A stretch of DNA of 57,724 bases from Alphaproteobacteria bacterium (lineage in GTDB: Bacteria > Pseudomonadota > Alphaproteobacteria > Rs-D84), in the NCBI GenBank assembly GCA_009784275.1, contig WRCA01000005.1:1-57724 (forward strand), read 5' to 3'. Position 1 is the first letter of the stretch, and each line of letters starts with the position of its first letter. Shown in pieces: positions 28,801 through 36,254 of this stretch. The translations under genes and the position numbers were made by a program. The notes below the pieces were generated by a model, which saw only the letters and a program-made list of their open reading frames with translations, did not search any database and was not told the origin of the DNA.

Positions 28801-29379
28801 GATTAATGCACGTAAATCATCGTCTGACAGTCTTTCCAATCGTGATTCTTCATGACTGGTTCTGAATCCATCAAAGAAGTGCAAGAAAGGCACCCTCGCC
28901 TGCAGTGTCGCGCTATGGGCGATTGCCGCCATATCATGAGCTTGTTGAATATTATGCGATGACAGCATTGCGAATCCGGTGCCTCGGACGCTCATCACGT
29001 CGGAATGATCGCCAAAGATACTTAATGCATGAGTCGCCAAAGCGCGCGCCGCAACATGCATTACGAACGGGGTTTGTTCGCCCGCGATTTTATACATATT
29101 CGGGATCATCAACAGCAAGCCTTGGGACGAAGTAAAAGTTGTCGCCATTGCCCCAATCGCAAGGGCGCCGTGCAGAGCCCCTGCCGCACCACCTTCGGAT
29201 TGCATCTCTATCACGCCGGGAATTGCGCCCCAGATATTCTTCTTGTGTTGGAACGCCCATTCGTCTGCCAGTTCACCCATGGTGCTGGATGGGGTAATCG
29301 GATAAATCGCCGAAAATTCGCTGCATCGATATGCTACATCCGCTGCTGCCCAGTTCCCATCCACTATCATCTTGGTCAT
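25855..29379 (-). CDS. nifJ: Pyruvate:ferredoxin (flavodoxin) oxidoreductase
   Basis: 1174 residues, full-length single-chain PFOR. Oxidatively decarboxylates pyruvate to acetyl-CoA and CO2, reducing ferredoxin or flavodoxin. In order: pyrimidine-binding domain I (YPITPSSTMGELADEW), domain II transketolase-like, gamma domain, two [4Fe-4S] clusters (CIQCGKCSMLCP at about 686, CTGCQVCTKVCP at about 748), CAGCGE and the thiamine-diphosphate site GDGWAYDIGYGGLDHIL with NTGGQQS (about 960-1000). The enzyme is oxygen-sensitive, so the organism likely lives with little oxygen. ATG preceded by AAGGAATGAAAA. First gene of a three-gene operon. Confidence 0.97.
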   Translation of the reverse strand: MTKMIVDGNWAAADVAYRCSEFSAIYPITPSSTMGELADEWAFQHKKNIWGAIPGVIEMQSEGGAAGALHGALAIGAMATTFTSSQGLLLMIPNMYKIAGEQTPFVMHVAARALATHALSIFGDHSDVMSVRGTGFAMLSSHNIQQAHDMAAIAHSATLQARVPFLHFFDGFRTSHEESRLERLSDDDLRALIPTKALLAARARGMTPDAPTIRGTAQNPDVYFQGREAANKLYDAVPEIVQGAMDEFAKLTGRKYGLVDYIGDPNAENIIVAMGSAVETIAETLSYLPGGTGVIAIHLYRPFPTKSFLSALPPTAKNITVLDRTKEPGAIGEPLYQDVVAVLQNLGLNLFGGRYGLGSKEFKPRDVKAIVENMMLGTLRHNFTVGIEDDVTNLSLKTDPAFRIEPVQGNPRAALLYGIGSDGTVGAVKNIVKIIGENSDLYPQSYAVYDSKKSGGLTASHLRFWGRPIQAQYLVESADFISVSSFMIAQRFDIFSALAPGGTVMINTSRAPDDAFANLPRDVQEHLIRMRAKVYFLDAGRAAQELGLGNRINTFVMLNFFNLTKIIDPAIAAQSAKDAIEKTYKKKGADVVAANWAAVDRAAEFLHEYTLPSSPSQFAPDWTPAMTADAPTKIAGVLGEMAAMRGDGLPVSAFAEKDEDDFAYGEYPVGTSKYEKRAISERVATCDLDKCIQCGKCSMLCPHAVIKMSVFSSADIVKNSEKGINFVPAKTPELGPDMQFALNISPADCTGCQVCTKVCPVNALKMVPINEAINAGNQKGFDAAAQLSPFPREKLNLNIPKHIELCEHMFEFPGACAGCGETPYIKLITQLFGDRMVIANATGCSSIYSGNLPTTPYAKNAAGRGPAWSNSLFEDNAEYGLGMRLALNQKQNALRALLFEVDYPDVEKLFTETDIEKQRENESVVRDWLRKSKHPRAAEALSLVDALVEKSLWIVGGDGWAYDIGYGGLDHILHSGQNVNILVLDTEGYSNTGGQQSKATPFGASMKFAVGGKDQQKKDLGLIAMMSGAYVAQIAMGADHVQAIRAIREAEAFPGPSIILAYSPCISHGFDMQNGPAHQRALVDSGAWPLYRFNPELIEQGKNPLILDSGAGTSVSLEEFLKTEGRFNTAQAMNPTRFARLVERAVSNNEYRRELKKHIASFALLRKTAKALQG

Positions 29380-29477
29380 TTTTTCATTCCTTAATTAGCG
29401 ACATGGATTATAGCCAAATCGACCCCCGAAAGCAAAATTAAAAAGCTCTTTGGAAAATGATTGACAAATTTTGCAAA

Positions 29478-29505
29478 TAAAATCCGCCAAACGGCGGGAT
29501 TTTAA
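29478..29505 (-). terminator. Rho-independent terminator of the tyrS-nagZ operon
   Basis: Minus strand: AATCCCGCC-GTTT-GGCGGATT with one bulge, followed by TTATTTGC. Touches the nagZ stop. Confidence 0.7.
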
Positions 29506-30659
29506 ATTGTCTGTTTCATCTTTTTAATCCTATCATAAGATTCTTGTATGCGGGAACGGGGAATTTTGCCTTCTTTTACCATCTTCATAATTTCCGTATG
29601 CGCGATGCGCCCAAGGTTTTCCGTGTACTGCAAATTATTCCCCAGCAGTAAGATATCCGTGCCTGCCATAATCGACATACGCAAAGTTTCCGCCAATCCA
29701 TAATGATTATAAATCGCGCCCATCTGTAAATCGTCAGAAATAACTACTCCGCGGAACCCCAGCTGACCGCGCAGCAATCCGTTTATGGTCTTCTGCGACA
29801 AGCTGGCTGGGAAGTCCGGGTCTATTCTTCCATTCACCACATGCGCGACCATTACCATGGTATACGCGGGTACGTTTTCATACGGTTCCAGCTCGTACTC
29901 TTGCCAAGTTTTTGTTATATCAGTCATGCCGTCATGAGTATCCGTGCCCGCACTGCCGTGGCCTGGATAATGCTTGAACGAAGACAGAACATTTGCTTTT
30001 TTCAATCCATCCGCTGCGGCATGCCCATATTCGGATACGCGTTCAGGATTTGCAGAAAACGCCCTTCCCCGCGCGCCAATCGCCGGCGATTCGGGATTAA
30101 CATCGACATCCACGCAAGGCGCAAAATTCACATTAAATCCAAGCACGTGCAAACGTCCACCCAGCTCTGCATACAGGCTGTTGATTTGATTCATGTCTAA
30201 CTTTGATTGCTCTTTCGCAGACGGCATAACCATATCGAATCCATGTTCTGGCACAAGGCGAACTATCGCGCCACCCTCTTGATCAATGGAGACAAACAAT
30301 GGCAAGCGTCCGCCCTGCCGCGCTGCATCTGACAGGAATTCATTCAGCCTTTTAACTTGATCGACATCGATAATATTTCGCGATTTTATTTGCTTACGAA
30401 CCTCTGGCATGCTTAAACCCGCGGCCAGGCCCTGCTCTACATCAACATTAAATAAAATAATTCCACCGATTTTTCCGGCTTTGATATCCGCCGCAAGGTC
30501 TTTTACCGCCGCGTCATCAGGTGTAGTTCCACGAAATCCAACCAGAATCATCTGACCAACCATATGTGACAAAGCCTGTTGGCGAAAATGATGTGCCACA
30601 CCGACTATAACGCCGATCGCAACTGCAACGATGATTAAAATTTTTATTGGTTTTTTCAT
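29502..30659 (-). CDS. nagZ: Beta-N-acetylhexosaminidase, membrane anchored (GH3)
   Basis: 385 residues. One N-terminal membrane anchor (IKILIIVAVAIGVIVGVAH), then a GH3 domain: MILVGFRG, FVSIDQEGG, and the NagZ signature KHYPGHGSAGTDTHDG, whose His-Asp dyad is catalytic; GFRGVVISDDLQMGAI holds the nucleophile Asp. NagZ removes GlcNAc from muropeptides; most are cytosolic, so the anchor suggests action on the periplasmic face. It overlaps the DUF1460 gene by 4 bases, joining wall cleavage to sugar recycling. Confidence 0.93.
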   Translation of the reverse strand: MKKPIKILIIVAVAIGVIVGVAHHFRQQALSHMVGQMILVGFRGTTPDDAAVKDLAADIKAGKIGGIILFNVDVEQGLAAGLSMPEVRKQIKSRNIIDVDQVKRLNEFLSDAARQGGRLPLFVSIDQEGGAIVRLVPEHGFDMVMPSAKEQSKLDMNQINSLYAELGGRLHVLGFNVNFAPCVDVDVNPESPAIGARGRAFSANPERVSEYGHAAADGLKKANVLSSFKHYPGHGSAGTDTHDGMTDITKTWQEYELEPYENVPAYTMVMVAHVVNGRIDPDFPASLSQKTINGLLRGQLGFRGVVISDDLQMGAIYNHYGLAETLRMSIMAGTDILLLGNNLQYTENLGRIAHTEIMKMVKEGKIPRSRIQESYDRIKKMKQTI

Positions 30660-31354
30660 TTTGATTCCTTTATGCGAAATAAGGCGATGCCTTTGTTCTT
30701 ATGGTCTTTGGCCCTGTCAGCAGCATATTCGTAGAAGTCAACATCAACAACTTTTCTTGCGTCAGAGGAAGCATGGCGCAAAGTTCCGCCGGGAAGCAAA
30801 AAGCCCAGGTGAACAATCACCAAATCGCTGCCGATTTTTTCACGCATGGCTGGATTATCACGGACAAACATCGCAATCATAGACTCTGTGATTTCCATCT
30901 GCTGCAAGTTTTCATAAGGTATATATTCAAGCGCAATTTTTACAGGCTTGATATCAGCATCAATTCCATGTGATTTCTTAAACCAGGCCTGTTTATCAAT
31001 TACCGCATTTATAGTCGCGGCCTTGCCATACTGCGCGGACACATTTTCAACCAGCCAATCATTATTACCAATCCAGTCATACTCTGTGAAATGATTACGA
31101 GTCATAAAGTCAATTTCGCCATTTTTATAGCGAATTTTGGTCAGTTTTTCCAGGTCCCCGCCCGCAAGTGAAGTCTCCACGAAAGTCACACAATCGAACG
31201 CATCGGTACGAATCAGTGGACCAGTGCCTGGTGCTTTTTCTTCACCCAGTGCGCCCAAAAGATACGGCTTGCCCAGATATTCGCAACCAATATATTCGCA
31301 TTTTTTAGAACAGCCACCAAGTAAAATTACCGTAGCAATCAAAATTCTTATCAT
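30656..31354 (-). CDS. DUF1460 (amidase-like, NlpC/P60-type) lipoprotein
   Basis: 232 residues. Short lipoprotein signal with lipobox (LLGGC). The DUF1460 core is clear: YLGKPYLLGALGE, RTDAFDCVTFVETSLAGGD with the likely catalytic Cys, and IRYKNGEIDFMTRNHFTEYDWIGNN. The family is described as N-acetylmuramoyl-L-alanine amidase-like cysteine peptidases of the cell wall. 4-base overlaps on both sides couple it to ctpA and nagZ. Confidence 0.88.
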   Translation of the reverse strand: MIRILIATVILLGGCSKKCEYIGCEYLGKPYLLGALGEEKAPGTGPLIRTDAFDCVTFVETSLAGGDLEKLTKIRYKNGEIDFMTRNHFTEYDWIGNNDWLVENVSAQYGKAATINAVIDKQAWFKKSHGIDADIKPVKIALEYIPYENLQQMEITESMIAMFVRDNPAMREKIGSDLVIVHLGFLLPGGTLRHASSDARKVVDVDFYEYAADRAKDHKNKGIALFRIKESK

Positions 31355-32703
31355 TTCGATTCCTTTTTCTCGTCTTTATTGAGAGAACTAGACTCATCCT
31401 TGCCTTCCATCTTCGCCATTGCGCGAACCATATCTAATCCGCGCTGCAGCTGGTAATCCCGTGCTTCTTTTTCTTCATCTGTCAGTTTGGAATAATCTTC
31501 GTCATCGTCTTTATCTTTATCCTTTTTCCCTTTTTCTTTATCCAGGGCATTTTTGAAACTCGCCTCGCTGAAAATATCTTTTTTCTTTTCGATTACTTCG
31601 ACCTTGGACTGCAAAACTTCTACATCAGGCGTAATTCCTTCGCCCTGAATTGACTTGCCTGACGGAGTGTAATACCGCGCAATCGTAAGATGAATCGCGG
31701 TGCCGTCGCCGAACGGCTTTTGTTGCTGCACACTTCCTTTGCCGAACGACTGGCTGCCCATAATCAGCGCGCGCTTGTTGTCTTGCAACGCGCCGGCGAC
31801 GATTTCAGACGCACTGGCAGAGCCATGATTTATCAAGACAACAATAGGTTTGCCCTTCGTCAGATCACCGGGTTTCGCCATGCTGCGGTCTATTTCATCC
31901 TTGCCGCGTCCACGTGTAGAAACAATTTCCCCGCTGTCCAGGAAAGCATCGGAAACATCGATGGCTGCGGTCAAATATCCGCCAGGATTATTGCGAACGT
32001 CCAGGACATATCCCATGACCTTTTTCTTTTCCAGGGCCGTAATCGCTTCCTTTAAATCCTTTGCGGTCTTTGCGCCAAAGTCAGAAATACGAATGTATCC
32101 GATTTTTTTATCATCGCCTTTTGCTTCGAATTTTATGGACTTTACTTTTATGATGTCGCGCGTAAGGGCTATATTCCGCGGCTCCCTTCCTTCGGAAATC
32201 ACGGTCAATTTTACCTTGGTGCCGGGCTTGCCCTTCATCTTTTTGACAGCTTGATTCAGGGTCAGGTCGAAAACTTGTTCGCCATCGATATGGGTAATAT
32301 AATCGCCGGCCTTTATCCCAGCGCGATACGCGGGGGTATCGTCAATCGGGGAAATAACCTTTACTGCACCCTTGTCAGAAGTAATTTGAATTCCAATCCC
32401 GCCAAAGCTGCCTGAAGACTTGTCATCAAAATCCTTTAAATCATCAGCGTTCAGATAGGAAGAATGGGGATCCAATTCCATCAGCATGCCGTTCATAGCG
32501 GCCTCTAACATCTTTTTTTCATCCGCTTCTTCGACGAAGTTTTCGCGCGCGGTTTCGAATACCAGTGCGAATTTTTTCAGCTGTTCGTAAATCTGCTCGT
32601 CAGTAAGATGCTGTACGGGTTCTTTCTTTTTGGTGTCAGCCGCCATCGCAGGCAGTATGACAATGCCAACCAGAACCAACCAAATTGCAATAAACTTTTT
32701 CAT
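31351..32703 (-). CDS. ctpA: Carboxyl-terminal processing protease (S41)
   Basis: 450 residues from the chosen ATG, which begins a signal peptide (KKFIAIWLVLVGIVILPAMA). PDZ domain (FGGIGIQITSDKGAVKVISPIDDTPAYRAGIKAGD), then the S41 catalytic core: VLINHGSASASEIVAGALQDN with the Ser and SQSFGKGSVQQ with the Lys. A Lys/Asp/Glu-rich tail follows (about 400-450). Periplasmic proteases of this type trim wall hydrolases and lipoproteins. In an operon after envC, the usual alphaproteobacterial arrangement. Confidence 0.95.
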   Translation of the reverse strand: MKKFIAIWLVLVGIVILPAMAADTKKKEPVQHLTDEQIYEQLKKFALVFETARENFVEEADEKKMLEAAMNGMLMELDPHSSYLNADDLKDFDDKSSGSFGGIGIQITSDKGAVKVISPIDDTPAYRAGIKAGDYITHIDGEQVFDLTLNQAVKKMKGKPGTKVKLTVISEGREPRNIALTRDIIKVKSIKFEAKGDDKKIGYIRISDFGAKTAKDLKEAITALEKKKVMGYVLDVRNNPGGYLTAAIDVSDAFLDSGEIVSTRGRGKDEIDRSMAKPGDLTKGKPIVVLINHGSASASEIVAGALQDNKRALIMGSQSFGKGSVQQQKPFGDGTAIHLTIARYYTPSGKSIQGEGITPDVEVLQSKVEVIEKKKDIFSEASFKNALDKEKGKKDKDKDDDEDYSKLTDEEKEARDYQLQRGLDMVRAMAKMEGKDESSSLNKDEKKESK

Positions 32704-32766
32704 GCGATTTTCCCTTTCTTTCGCGGAAAATCTAGCAGAAAAATACAAAATGCGCAAGTATGAAAA

Positions 32767-33834
32767 CTATGGTTCGTTAAACAATCTTGCGGGGTCGATT
32801 GCTTTGGTCCCGCGGCGTAGTTCCATATACATTTCCGAACGTTCGTCCGGCATGCGCCCGATTGGTTCACCCGCCAAAACTTCCTGGCCCACCAGAACAT
32901 CTGAACTCGCCAAACCGGTCAAAACCGAATAATAAGAATTTTTATGCGACAGGATTAAGACCCTGCCATTCTTGCGGAAATCATCGGCAAATTCCACGCG
33001 GCCATCTGCGGGCGCCGATACCAGCGCGTTTGATCTTGTCTTGATCAGCCATCCGTCAGACACCAGCCCCAACGGAGATTTATCTCCAAACCGACGTAGC
33101 AATATTCCTCCGACCGGCGATTTCATTTTGCGCCAGCTGAAGCTTTCATCTTTGGAAACTTCGCCGCGCGAAAGGCCAGCGGTCAATTCAGACAAGTTTT
33201 GTGCACGCGCAGAAAGGTCGCGTAATTTCTTTTGCAATTCATATTGTTGCGATTTTAATTTTTCATTTTGTTGCGAGCGGGTACGCATCAGCTTATCCAA
33301 AAAGGCCTTGTCTTCCGCATATTTTTGCGCGGTCTTGTCCAGTTTTGCCTGTTGATTTTTTCGCTCGTCTAGAATTTTTTCTAGCTCTGCAATCTGTTTC
33401 GCAGCATGTTTTACCTCTGAATCAAACTGGTCGGCAAGTCCCGTCAGAAGCGCGCTGGTCAGAATATATTCGCGTGTGTCGGCGGCTGAAAACGAAGGGT
33501 TTGATGCAATCGCAATCAGACCAGTCGCGGCATCGCCCAGTCGTCCTTTGTTCGCACGAATAGATGCCAATAAGGTATCGCGTTTTGCATCCAGGTCGGA
33601 AATTTTACTTTTTATATCGCCGCGTTCGCCCTCCAGCTTATCCAACTTTTCCGCCGCGGATACCAACTGTTTTTGAGTACTCGCTACTTCTTTATCGCTG
33701 GTTTTTACTTGTTGTTCAATCTGCTTATTCTGCTGTTCAGTCTTTTTAATCTGGGATTGAACCTGGGCAAGTTCACTGGACGCGGCGTTTGCCACGCCAA
33801 CGAAGAAAGAAAAAACGAGAATCAGTTTCTTCAT
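32767..33834 (-). CDS. envC: EnvC-like murein hydrolase activator
   Basis: 355 residues. Signal peptide (KKLILVFSFFVGVANAASS), a long coiled coil (about 20-230), and a C-terminal LytM/M23 domain (about 240-350). The metal ligands of active M23 peptidases are absent: SDGWLIKT replaces HxGxD and EMYMELRR replaces HLHFE. As in EnvC, the domain would activate amidases rather than cleave peptidoglycan itself, at the division site. It overlaps tyrS by 4 bases. Confidence 0.9.
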   Translation of the reverse strand: MKKLILVFSFFVGVANAASSELAQVQSQIKKTEQQNKQIEQQVKTSDKEVASTQKQLVSAAEKLDKLEGERGDIKSKISDLDAKRDTLLASIRANKGRLGDAATGLIAIASNPSFSAADTREYILTSALLTGLADQFDSEVKHAAKQIAELEKILDERKNQQAKLDKTAQKYAEDKAFLDKLMRTRSQQNEKLKSQQYELQKKLRDLSARAQNLSELTAGLSRGEVSKDESFSWRKMKSPVGGILLRRFGDKSPLGLVSDGWLIKTRSNALVSAPADGRVEFADDFRKNGRVLILSHKNSYYSVLTGLASSDVLVGQEVLAGEPIGRMPDERSEMYMELRRGTKAIDPARLFNEP

Positions 33835-35045
33835 TTAATCAGAACTTTCAAAAAGGTCTTTTTTCCTTTTTGCAACAAAATCGATTTAGCGGGCGATATC
33901 ATTACCTTTGGATCGGTGATTTTTTCACCTGCGACAATCAGACCTCCCTGCTCTATGGCGCGACGCGCTTCAGATTTACTTGTTATTAGTCCTATAGCCA
34001 CAACGAAATCAACAACATTCATCCCATCTTTCATTTTCAGTTCCACTGTCGGAACAGCCATACTTTCCGCGCCGCCCGCAAACAAAGCATTAGCGGCATC
34101 CGCTGCAGCTTTTGCCGCATTGGTTCCGTGTGCGATTTCTGTCGCCGCGAACGCTAGGATTTTCTTTGCTTCATTGATTTCAGAGCCTTTCAGCTTTGCC
34201 AATTTAGCTATTTCTGGCAATGAAATTTCTGTAAAAATTTTCAAGAATTTCTCAACATCGCCATCCATAACATTACGGAAGTATTGATAGTAGTCATACG
34301 GACTAGTTCTGTCTGCGCGCAACCAAACTGCATTGCCCGCCGATTTCCCAATTTTGTTTCCGTTCGAATCCGTAATCAATGGGCAAGATAAAACAAACAC
34401 TTCTTTCTGACGCTTGCGCCGCACCAGGCTGACGCCTGCGACCGAATTTCCCCATTGGTCCGCACCGCACAGCTGCAAAGTGCATCCATATTTATCAAAT
34501 AAATGTAAAAAATCTACGGCCTGCAGCGGCATATAATTAAACTCTAGAAACGACATGCCGTTTTCCAAACGACGCTTTACGCTTTCCATTGCCAACATCT
34601 GCGGCACTGTAAAGTCCGTTCCGAACTCACGCAGGAAATCGAGATGGCTGTAATTCTTCTGCCAATCATAGTTGTCGACCATAATCGCGTCGGTTTTTCC
34701 TTTGCCGAATTTTACAAACTGTTCGTAACATTGACGTAGTCCGGCAGAATTCGCCGCAACTTGCGCGTCCGACATCATTGGTCTGTCAGAGTTTCGTTCA
34801 GCTGGATCACCTATGCGTCCAGTCGCGCCGCCAACCAGCATAATTGGCTTGTTCCCGTATTTCTGAAACCATCGCATAATCATAATAGTAACCAGATTCC
34901 CAACATGCAGCGCGTCGGCGGTTGGATCAGAACCCAAATATGCCGTCATAGAACCAGCGGAAAATGCCGCGCGTAAGCCTTCCATATCAGTAGTTTGATA
35001 AATCAAACCGCGTTGTTCAAGCTCTTGCAAAAAATCGTTATTCAT
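33831..35045 (-). CDS. tyrS: Tyrosyl-tRNA synthetase
   Basis: 404 residues, class I synthetase. HIGH signature as DALHVGNL, tyrosine pocket YLGSDPTADALH and MLVGGATGRIGDP, KMSKS loop as NKIGKSAGNAVWL, and a C-terminal S4 RNA-binding domain (TSKSEARRAIEQGGLIVAGEKI). ATG at 35045 has AAAAGGAATTTCTT upstream. It is the first gene of tyrS-envC-ctpA-DUF1460-nagZ. A weak promoter (TTATAC-N18-TATGAT, 35065-35094) lies upstream. Confidence 0.96.
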   Translation of the reverse strand: MNNDFLQELEQRGLIYQTTDMEGLRAAFSAGSMTAYLGSDPTADALHVGNLVTIMIMRWFQKYGNKPIMLVGGATGRIGDPAERNSDRPMMSDAQVAANSAGLRQCYEQFVKFGKGKTDAIMVDNYDWQKNYSHLDFLREFGTDFTVPQMLAMESVKRRLENGMSFLEFNYMPLQAVDFLHLFDKYGCTLQLCGADQWGNSVAGVSLVRRKRQKEVFVLSCPLITDSNGNKIGKSAGNAVWLRADRTSPYDYYQYFRNVMDGDVEKFLKIFTEISLPEIAKLAKLKGSEINEAKKILAFAATEIAHGTNAAKAAADAANALFAGGAESMAVPTVELKMKDGMNVVDFVVAIGLITSKSEARRAIEQGGLIVAGEKITDPKVMISPAKSILLQKGKKTFLKVLIK

Positions 35046-35117
35046 AAGAAATTCCTTTTGTACAATCATAGCAAAAATCAGCCTTTTTGTATAATGGTTT
35101 TATAAATATCAATAAAA

Positions 35118-35174
35118 TTATATTTGCCCGTTTGGACATGCGACTAAGACCAAGTTGTCAATTCCAACAATCAT
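35118..35174 (-). CDS. Candidate 18-residue peptide ORF after the degenerate radical SAM gene
   Basis: The ORF encodes MIVGIDNLVLVACPNGQI. Its ribosome site GGAGATAAA is formed by the last codons and stop of the upstream gene (TGGAGATAAAATG), with the ATG one base after that stop, an arrangement typical of translational coupling. The peptide is hydrophobic with one Cys and a Pro-Asn-Gly near the end. A peptide substrate for the adjacent radical SAM enzyme is an attractive but unproven idea; the ORF is short enough to be chance. Confidence 0.35.
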   Translation of the reverse strand: MIVGIDNLVLVACPNGQI

Positions 35175-35175
35175 T

Positions 35176-36210
35176 TTATCTCCAATTATAGAACGGGTTG
35201 AAATTTTCTCTATAATAACGTCTGGCGTATTCGAGCGCGATGTCCTCGCGAATCGTCGACCAATTCTTATATTTATTATTCTCGGTCTTATAAGGAATTT
35301 GAATCAATGACTGTCCAACCGCAATCTTATTGCCAGGATTAACCTCTATAAAAAATGGAATCCTGGCTTTTTCATCCTCTTGCGGGGCGTCCTTCTTGGG
35401 CGCGACTTTTGCGCTTGTATTTTTAAAATCCGAAATAATGCCGTTAATCGGATAGCCTTTCAGCTTGAATTTAAACCGATGCCCCTTTTCTGAAATATCG
35501 GGATATTTTAATTTAGGACTGCCCAGCACTTCTGTCTTAAAATAATCAAAGTTTTTGTGGTTTATTACCACTTTGAGATTAATTTTGTCTGAAAGCTCCT
35601 TGGATTCGGCTATGCGTGATGCGATACCCGTAAAACAATTCATGTCGCGCTGTAGGTAAGCGGAATCAGCTATTGATATAGAAAGCGTGAATAGGGGAGG
35701 ATTCCAAAAACACCCCTCTGGTTCAAAACATTCTTTAAGATTTTTGACCATTGTCTCTTGCGATTGGCCCAGCGCAAAAGCGAACTCAAACCCTGCAGCG
35801 ATATTTCTATCTATATATCCTTGGCTATATTTTTGCTCCCGTGGAACGACCAAGGAATCTAACATACCCCACATTGCTTTGGCTTTTCTGTGATCGCACG
35901 CCCAAGCGGCATCCGTTTTCAGCTCTACAACTGTATTCATCTTCAAGGCTTCTTCTGTCGCAGGCTTTAATTCATTAGATATTTGGTAAGATGTGAAAAG
36001 CCCGCCTTCGTCGATATATACTCTATTGCTATAATTTTTTACTTTTTCTTTGAAATGACGAATATAATATTTTATGTCTTGCCAAGGGATAAAATCGTTT
36101 CTTCCGTCGCACCGCTTGGCTATATAAAACCATAGGATGATATCATAATCATCCTGCAGTAACGATTGTAGGCACGCTTGTTTAAGAGCTTCAATTTTAG
36201 TTTTTGGCAT
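35176..36210 (-). CDS. Degenerate radical SAM paralogue lacking the Fe-S cysteines
   Basis: 344 residues from ATG 36210. It aligns by eye with the neighbouring radical SAM protein along most of its length: IPWQDIKYYIRHF against IPAEDIKYSIDMF, IDEGGLF against FSGGEPM, LKTDAAW against ILTNGYW, and near the end IPYKTENNKYKNWSTIRED against TPYKNPDGSYKTWEQLKQG. The CxxxCxxC that holds the 4Fe-4S cluster is missing; the matching stretch reads WFYIAKRCDGR. It is therefore probably catalytically inactive, perhaps a regulatory or peptide-binding partner. Own promoter at 36220, almost leaderless. An 18-codon ORF follows immediately. Confidence 0.7.
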   Translation of the reverse strand: MPKTKIEALKQACLQSLLQDDYDIILWFYIAKRCDGRNDFIPWQDIKYYIRHFKEKVKNYSNRVYIDEGGLFTSYQISNELKPATEEALKMNTVVELKTDAAWACDHRKAKAMWGMLDSLVVPREQKYSQGYIDRNIAAGFEFAFALGQSQETMVKNLKECFEPEGCFWNPPLFTLSISIADSAYLQRDMNCFTGIASRIAESKELSDKINLKVVINHKNFDYFKTEVLGSPKLKYPDISEKGHRFKFKLKGYPINGIISDFKNTSAKVAPKKDAPQEDEKARIPFFIEVNPGNKIAVGQSLIQIPYKTENNKYKNWSTIREDIALEYARRYYRENFNPFYNWR

Positions 36211-36219
36211 ATTGAACAA

Positions 36220-36247
36220 ATTGTAGACCCTAAACCCAATTTGTCAA
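36220..36247 (-). promoter_or_regulatory. Promoter TTGACA-N16-TACAAT
   Basis: Minus strand: TTGACA 36242-36247, TACAAT 36220-36225, spacer 16. The ATG at 36210 follows 9 bases after the -10 box, so the leader is at most a few bases. Confidence 0.75.
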
Positions 36248-36254
36248 TGTAAAA

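Noticed and set aside
29461-29476. TTGACAAAT as a plus-strand promoter
   Set aside because: No -10 box at 15-18 bases, and no plus-strand gene follows.
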